NCBI GenBank assembly: GCA_014084085.1
Contig: NPFB01000006.1
Span: 266,027-330,026, forward strand
Length of the DNA: 64,000 nucleotides
Reading direction: 5' to 3'
Source of the DNA: Hondaea fermentalgiana
Lineage: Eukaryota > Sar > Bigyra > Thraustochytrida > Thraustochytriidae
Program-made: the position numbers and the translations under genes
The notes under the pieces: model-generated
What the model was told of the DNA's origin: nothing
What the model saw: only the letters and a program-made list of their open reading frames with translations
Database searches by the model: none
In this document: positions 61,202-64,000 of the stretch, piece after piece
Layout: each line of letters begins with the position of its first letter
Position numbering within the stretch: position 1 is the stretch's first letter

Positions 61202-61804
61202 TTAGCAAATCGTACAGCACTGATTGTGCGATTTTGCGGTGGTGTAAAAGGCCTTGGACTGCATGCTGAGATCCTCACTTGTCTCGACAAGTTTGTCGAG
61301 CTTGACCTGTCGCTCCAAGACCGAGTCGATCGTCTTGTGCATAACCTCCATCGTCGCATCGAGATCTTTCTGAATTTTCGAAATCTTGTCAGCCTTGGAC
61401 GGGTCCTGGTACTCGATGATGGCCTGGTCCAGAGGCTCGAACGAGAGTGTGGCATCCTCCATCACGGTTGGCCACTGTTGCGCATACTGCGAATGGAACT
61501 GCTCGATGAGCTTGGACATGATAGTGAAGGCGACGCGCTCGGGGTACTCAGCGTCAGCCACGACTGCACAGCCGAGGCCATCCGACCTCAAGTACGTGTG
61601 AACATTGTTGCCTTCGTGCTCCACGGTCTGGCGTTTGCCTGCCGGCGTGCGCTTGATGAGCGTGCGCGAGATGAACTTGACAAACTGCGCGGCGGTCCCC
61701 CGCTGGAAGAACCCAAAGCTCGAGAGCTCCGTGGCCGACGCGAGGAACACCGGCTCCGCCGTGTCCTCCTTCCACTTGAGGATCGAGATGCCGGTGATCT
61801 TCAT
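61202..61804 (-). CDS. YKT6: YKT6-type v-SNARE
   Basis: 200 aa. The longin domain (1-~125) holds ISILKWKEDTAEPVFLASATELSSFGFFQRGTAAQFVKFISRTL and FTIMSKLIEQFHSQYAQQW. The R-SNARE motif spans about 135-190 (ISKIQKDLDATMEVMHKTIDSVLERQVKLDKLVETSEDLSMQSKAFYTTA) with the zero-layer Arg in VLERQ. There is no transmembrane helix. The C-terminus is CCTIC: the paired Cys of YKT6, normally palmitoylated and prenylated, with an unusual final Cys. It acts in ER-Golgi, Golgi and vacuolar fusion. Confidence 0.95.
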   Translation of the reverse strand: MKITGISILKWKEDTAEPVFLASATELSSFGFFQRGTAAQFVKFISRTLIKRTPAGKRQTVEHEGNNVHTYLRSDGLGCAVVADAEYPERVAFTIMSKLIEQFHSQYAQQWPTVMEDATLSFEPLDQAIIEYQDPSKADKISKIQKDLDATMEVMHKTIDSVLERQVKLDKLVETSEDLSMQSKAFYTTAKSHNQCCTIC

Positions 61805-62822
61805 CGTCACTTCGCTTCTCGCCTGCTGCTGCTGCTGCTGCTGCTCCTCCTCCTTCGCGTACCTCCGCGCGGCCTCCGCCGGAGCCTGCGCCTCGCTCGC
61901 GCTCTCCCTCCCGATGACGTGGCCTTGTTCCCTCTGGGAGCCGCTTCCGCGCTTTCTTCGCGCTCGACGAGTCAAGTCAATCAATCCCGCCTGCACACTC
62001 GGCCTCGGCCCTGCGCGCGGAGACGGACGGCGTCTGCGCGGGCGGGCGGGCGCGGGCTGGGCTGCCTGGCCTTCCGGGCTCGCTCGGGCGCGGCGGGCGG
62101 CGGGCGGCTGTCTGTCTGCCTGCCTGCCTGCCTGTGTGTGTCTGTCGCGATCGATCGATTGCGCTTTGCTTTTCGCTCTCGCACGCCGCCTTCAGCACTA
62201 TGTGCATCATGTACCGCCACCGGGCCCACGGCGTAGTACCGCGGGGTGGTACCGTGGAAACGGGGAACGGCGCGCTGCGAGGCGGGACGTCCTGCGTGCC
62301 CCCTCCCAGGCGCGTTCCGGCCGGCCGGCAAGAGAGGGCCCGGCGCGCCGGGGGGGGGCGTGCAGGGCGGGTTTGGGCCCGCGCGAAGACGGCGCGGCGC
62401 CCGCGCGCGCGAAGAACTCGCGCTCGCGGGGCCGGCGTCGCGCGAGTGCGCGAGGCGCGAGGGGAAGCGCGCGCGCGCAAGATTTGGGCGTCAAGGAACG
62501 AGAATTGGCCGGATACGGCCGCGGAGAAGGAACCAAAGTTTAAGCTCGGGCCCGGAAACTTATAACGTTCGCGAGTGGACAGTCAGTCAGTCTGTCAGAC
62601 ACTGAAGGGGAGAAAAGCAGCCGAAAGCAGCGTAGCAAAGAAGCAAGCCGAGCAGGCGCTAACGTCCGGGCCCGCATTGCTGAGGAGCTCGCTCGCTCGC
62701 TCCCTCGCTCCCTCGCGTTGATCGAAGACGGCACGAAGCGTGCTTGGTCTGCGAAGAAAGGGGCTGTCGCAGCGTCGCTGCTCGCGTGCTCGCTTCAGAT
62801 CAACTTTCGGTTTTCTGGAATC
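61805..62822. other. GC-rich divergent region between YKT6 and TBCA
   Basis: About 1 kb. CTGC repeats lie just upstream of the YKT6 start (61828-61848), GTCTGCCTGCCTGCC at 62110-62140 and CGATCGATCGATT at 62148-62160. Most of 62000-62480 is extremely GC-rich. No gene supported. Confidence 0.5.
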
Positions 62823-63140
62823 ATGGACAAGGCGTTGGAGCAGCAGCTCAGGGTCAAGGTCGGCGTGTTGAAGCGCGCCATCAAGGAGCACAACATGTAC
62901 GCCGAGGAGGTCCAAAAGACCGAGGCACAGCTTGAGAGTATGGGCACCGAGCACGACAGGTACCGCCAGATTTCGGACGCTCTTGACGAATCAAAGGCCA
63001 TGCTTGCCGACGCCAAGAGCCGCGTGGCTGATGCTTGCAGCACTGTGCAAAGCTTTCTCGAGGATAACACAGTCCCAGAGGACGCCGAGCTCTGTGTCCA
63101 GGCCAAAGACTTTGTGCAGCAAGCCACCGAGGTCAGGTAA
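62823..63140 (+). CDS. TBCA: Tubulin-binding cofactor A
   Basis: 105 aa, a three-helix coiled coil. LRVKVGVLKRAIKEHNMYAEEVQKTEAQLESM matches the LKIKTGVVKRLxKExxxY start of TBCA, then ESKAMLADAKSRVADACSTVQSFLED and a last acidic helix. TBCA accepts beta-tubulin after CCT and stores it in the tubulin folding pathway. Length is as usual (about 108). The stop is 190 bp from the convergent LMBR1-type gene. Confidence 0.92.
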   Translation: MDKALEQQLRVKVGVLKRAIKEHNMYAEEVQKTEAQLESMGTEHDRYRQISDALDESKAMLADAKSRVADACSTVQSFLEDNTVPEDAELCVQAKDFVQQATEVR

Positions 63141-63330
63141 AACCTAGAAGAGTAATTCATACATGCACACACACCAAAAACAAAGTTATTAAAAATGAAT
63201 CTATCGTCGGTGAATGTATCACGTAGGGTTACGAGACAAGCAGCGTCTCTCCTCGCCCCGCAGCATGCGAGGACAACACGATCTTTGTTTCGTAAAAGGA
63301 AAGAAGGAGATAGGAGAGCTTGCGTGCGCA

Positions 63331-64000
63331 TCAGAATTGGCGCAGCGAAAAGGATCGCTCTTCCGCGGCCTCTGCGTCGCGGCCTCTGCGCCGCTCGAGT
63401 CGCGCCCGATGGCGCGCGACGAGCTGCTGGCCTTGCGCAACGAGATCCTGGCTCTGCCCACCCTCGCCCGGTTCCGTGTGTGTCTCAATGCCCACCACGT
63501 TGAGAAGGCGATCAAAAACACGAAAGTATGTACATGCCGAAAGCAACAAAATGAGCACCGGGAGATAAAAGTTGAAAGCGCTGCCCAGAAAAGGAACAAC
63601 ATCCATGTCTCCAATCAGAGAGTAAAACGCAAGCGACTGTCTGTCCTCTGTCACGAGCTGTGTTGTGTAGTTAACGCCCAGGGAAAATTGTACGCGACCC
63701 ACATACGATGCGTTGAAGAGCAAGTTCGAAACATCCGTTTGCCGGTTGCCGTACAGTGTCAGTTGGTCGAGAAGCTTGAATTTGAAAAGAGCAACGTACA
63801 CGCAGGCCGCAATGTACGACAATGGAAGTACGCAGCACAGCCAGCGCGTGAAAAAGTTTCCGGCAAAACGGACCATTAGACCAAAAACGGACGCTTCGCT
63901 GGAGATGGCCGACGCGCACTCATTCCAAATGAGAATCACAGAGAGCAGGACCATGACCGCGTAGAGAGCCTTGAGAGCCTTGTAGTAGAGAGTGAGACGA
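63331..64000 (-). CDS. LMBR1-family (LMBD2-like) membrane protein, 3' part
   Basis: Partial: the frame runs into the window edge at 64000 with no start, leaving about 222 C-terminal residues. Hydrophobic helices include YAVMVLLSVILIWNECAS, WLCCVLPLSYIAACVYVALF and FNFYLPVLILLLSACTYF. SLLFNASYVGRVQFSLGVNY and LIGDMDVVPFLGSAFNFY match the LMBR1/LMBD2 signature (conserved FYxxxGxMDVVPxLG). A basic, Glu-rich C-terminal helix follows. LMBD2 proteins are multi-pass membrane proteins linked to GPCR and vesicle functions. The rest lies upstream of the window. Confidence 0.82.
   Translation of the reverse strand, partial: RLTLYYKALKALYAVMVLLSVILIWNECASAISSEASVFGLMVRFAGNFFTRWLCCVLPLSYIAACVYVALFKFKLLDQLTLYGNRQTDVSNLLFNASYVGRVQFSLGVNYTTQLVTEDRQSLAFYSLIGDMDVVPFLGSAFNFYLPVLILLLSACTYFRVFDRLLNVVGIETHTEPGEGGQSQDLVAQGQQLVARHRARLERRRGRDAEAAEERSFSLRQF

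Overview
The window looks like nuclear DNA of a thraustochytrid-like stramenopile (Labyrinthulomycetes); this is inferred from content, not from a database match. Genes are densely packed on both strands and GC-rich. Most are single-exon, and the few introns (79-257 nt) have strong GTACGT or GTAAGT donors. The products are ordinary eukaryotic housekeeping proteins plus lineage-type ones: two type III (p10 before p20) metacaspases, a hedgehog-type Hint protein and a flagellar LRR protein. I support 37 protein-coding genes, one MITE-like element, one strong hairpin, many simple repeats and one 100-bp assembly gap. No tRNA, rRNA or CRISPR was found.

Layout. 1-8.3 kb: an SH3-like/TPR-like low-complexity protein, CBP80 (NCBP1), a three-exon IER3IP1/Yos1 and a COX7A-like subunit. 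8.9-18.6 kb: LRRC46, NDUFS4, a membrane-anchored Hint protein converging on PIG-V, SGT1 divergent from mitochondrial uL22m, and a small membrane protein. 19-25.2 kb: a K/T-type cyclin, a small mitochondrial-like protein, a GRK-type kinase with a CaaX box, a 235-bp MITE and proteasome beta-5. 26-32 kb: a secreted Cys-rich protein, then metacaspase, EF-hand protein, metacaspase. 32.5-41.6 kb: class II HDAC, dephospho-CoA kinase, a giant RanBP9/10-like protein, ERK-like MAPK. 41.6-43.9 kb: repeat-rich DNA with the gap.

43.9-64 kb: a CDF zinc transporter with an altered metal site, a RING-H2 membrane ligase, TMEM115, an unknown multi-pass protein with an EGF-like cluster, mitochondrial GrpE, COA3 divergent from cysteinyl-tRNA synthetase, DDX24/Mak5 helicase, a motorless kinesin-3-tail-like CaaX protein, YKT6, TBCA and the 3' part of an LMBR1-family gene cut by the window edge.

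Themes. Mitochondrial function recurs: COX7A-like, NDUFS4, uL22m, GrpE, COA3, probably CysRS and the 81-aa protein. Secretory-pathway genes are also frequent: Yos1, PIG-V, YKT6, TMEM115, CDF, RING. Three proteins end in a CaaX-type box (GRK, YKT6, kinesin-tail-like). Many genes form divergent pairs over a shared upstream region, and several of these regions carry clustered GCAAGTG/CACTTGC (E-box-type) words. The metacaspase/EF-hand/metacaspase block and the non-standard Hint, GRK, CDF and kinesin-tail proteins are the most interesting biology.
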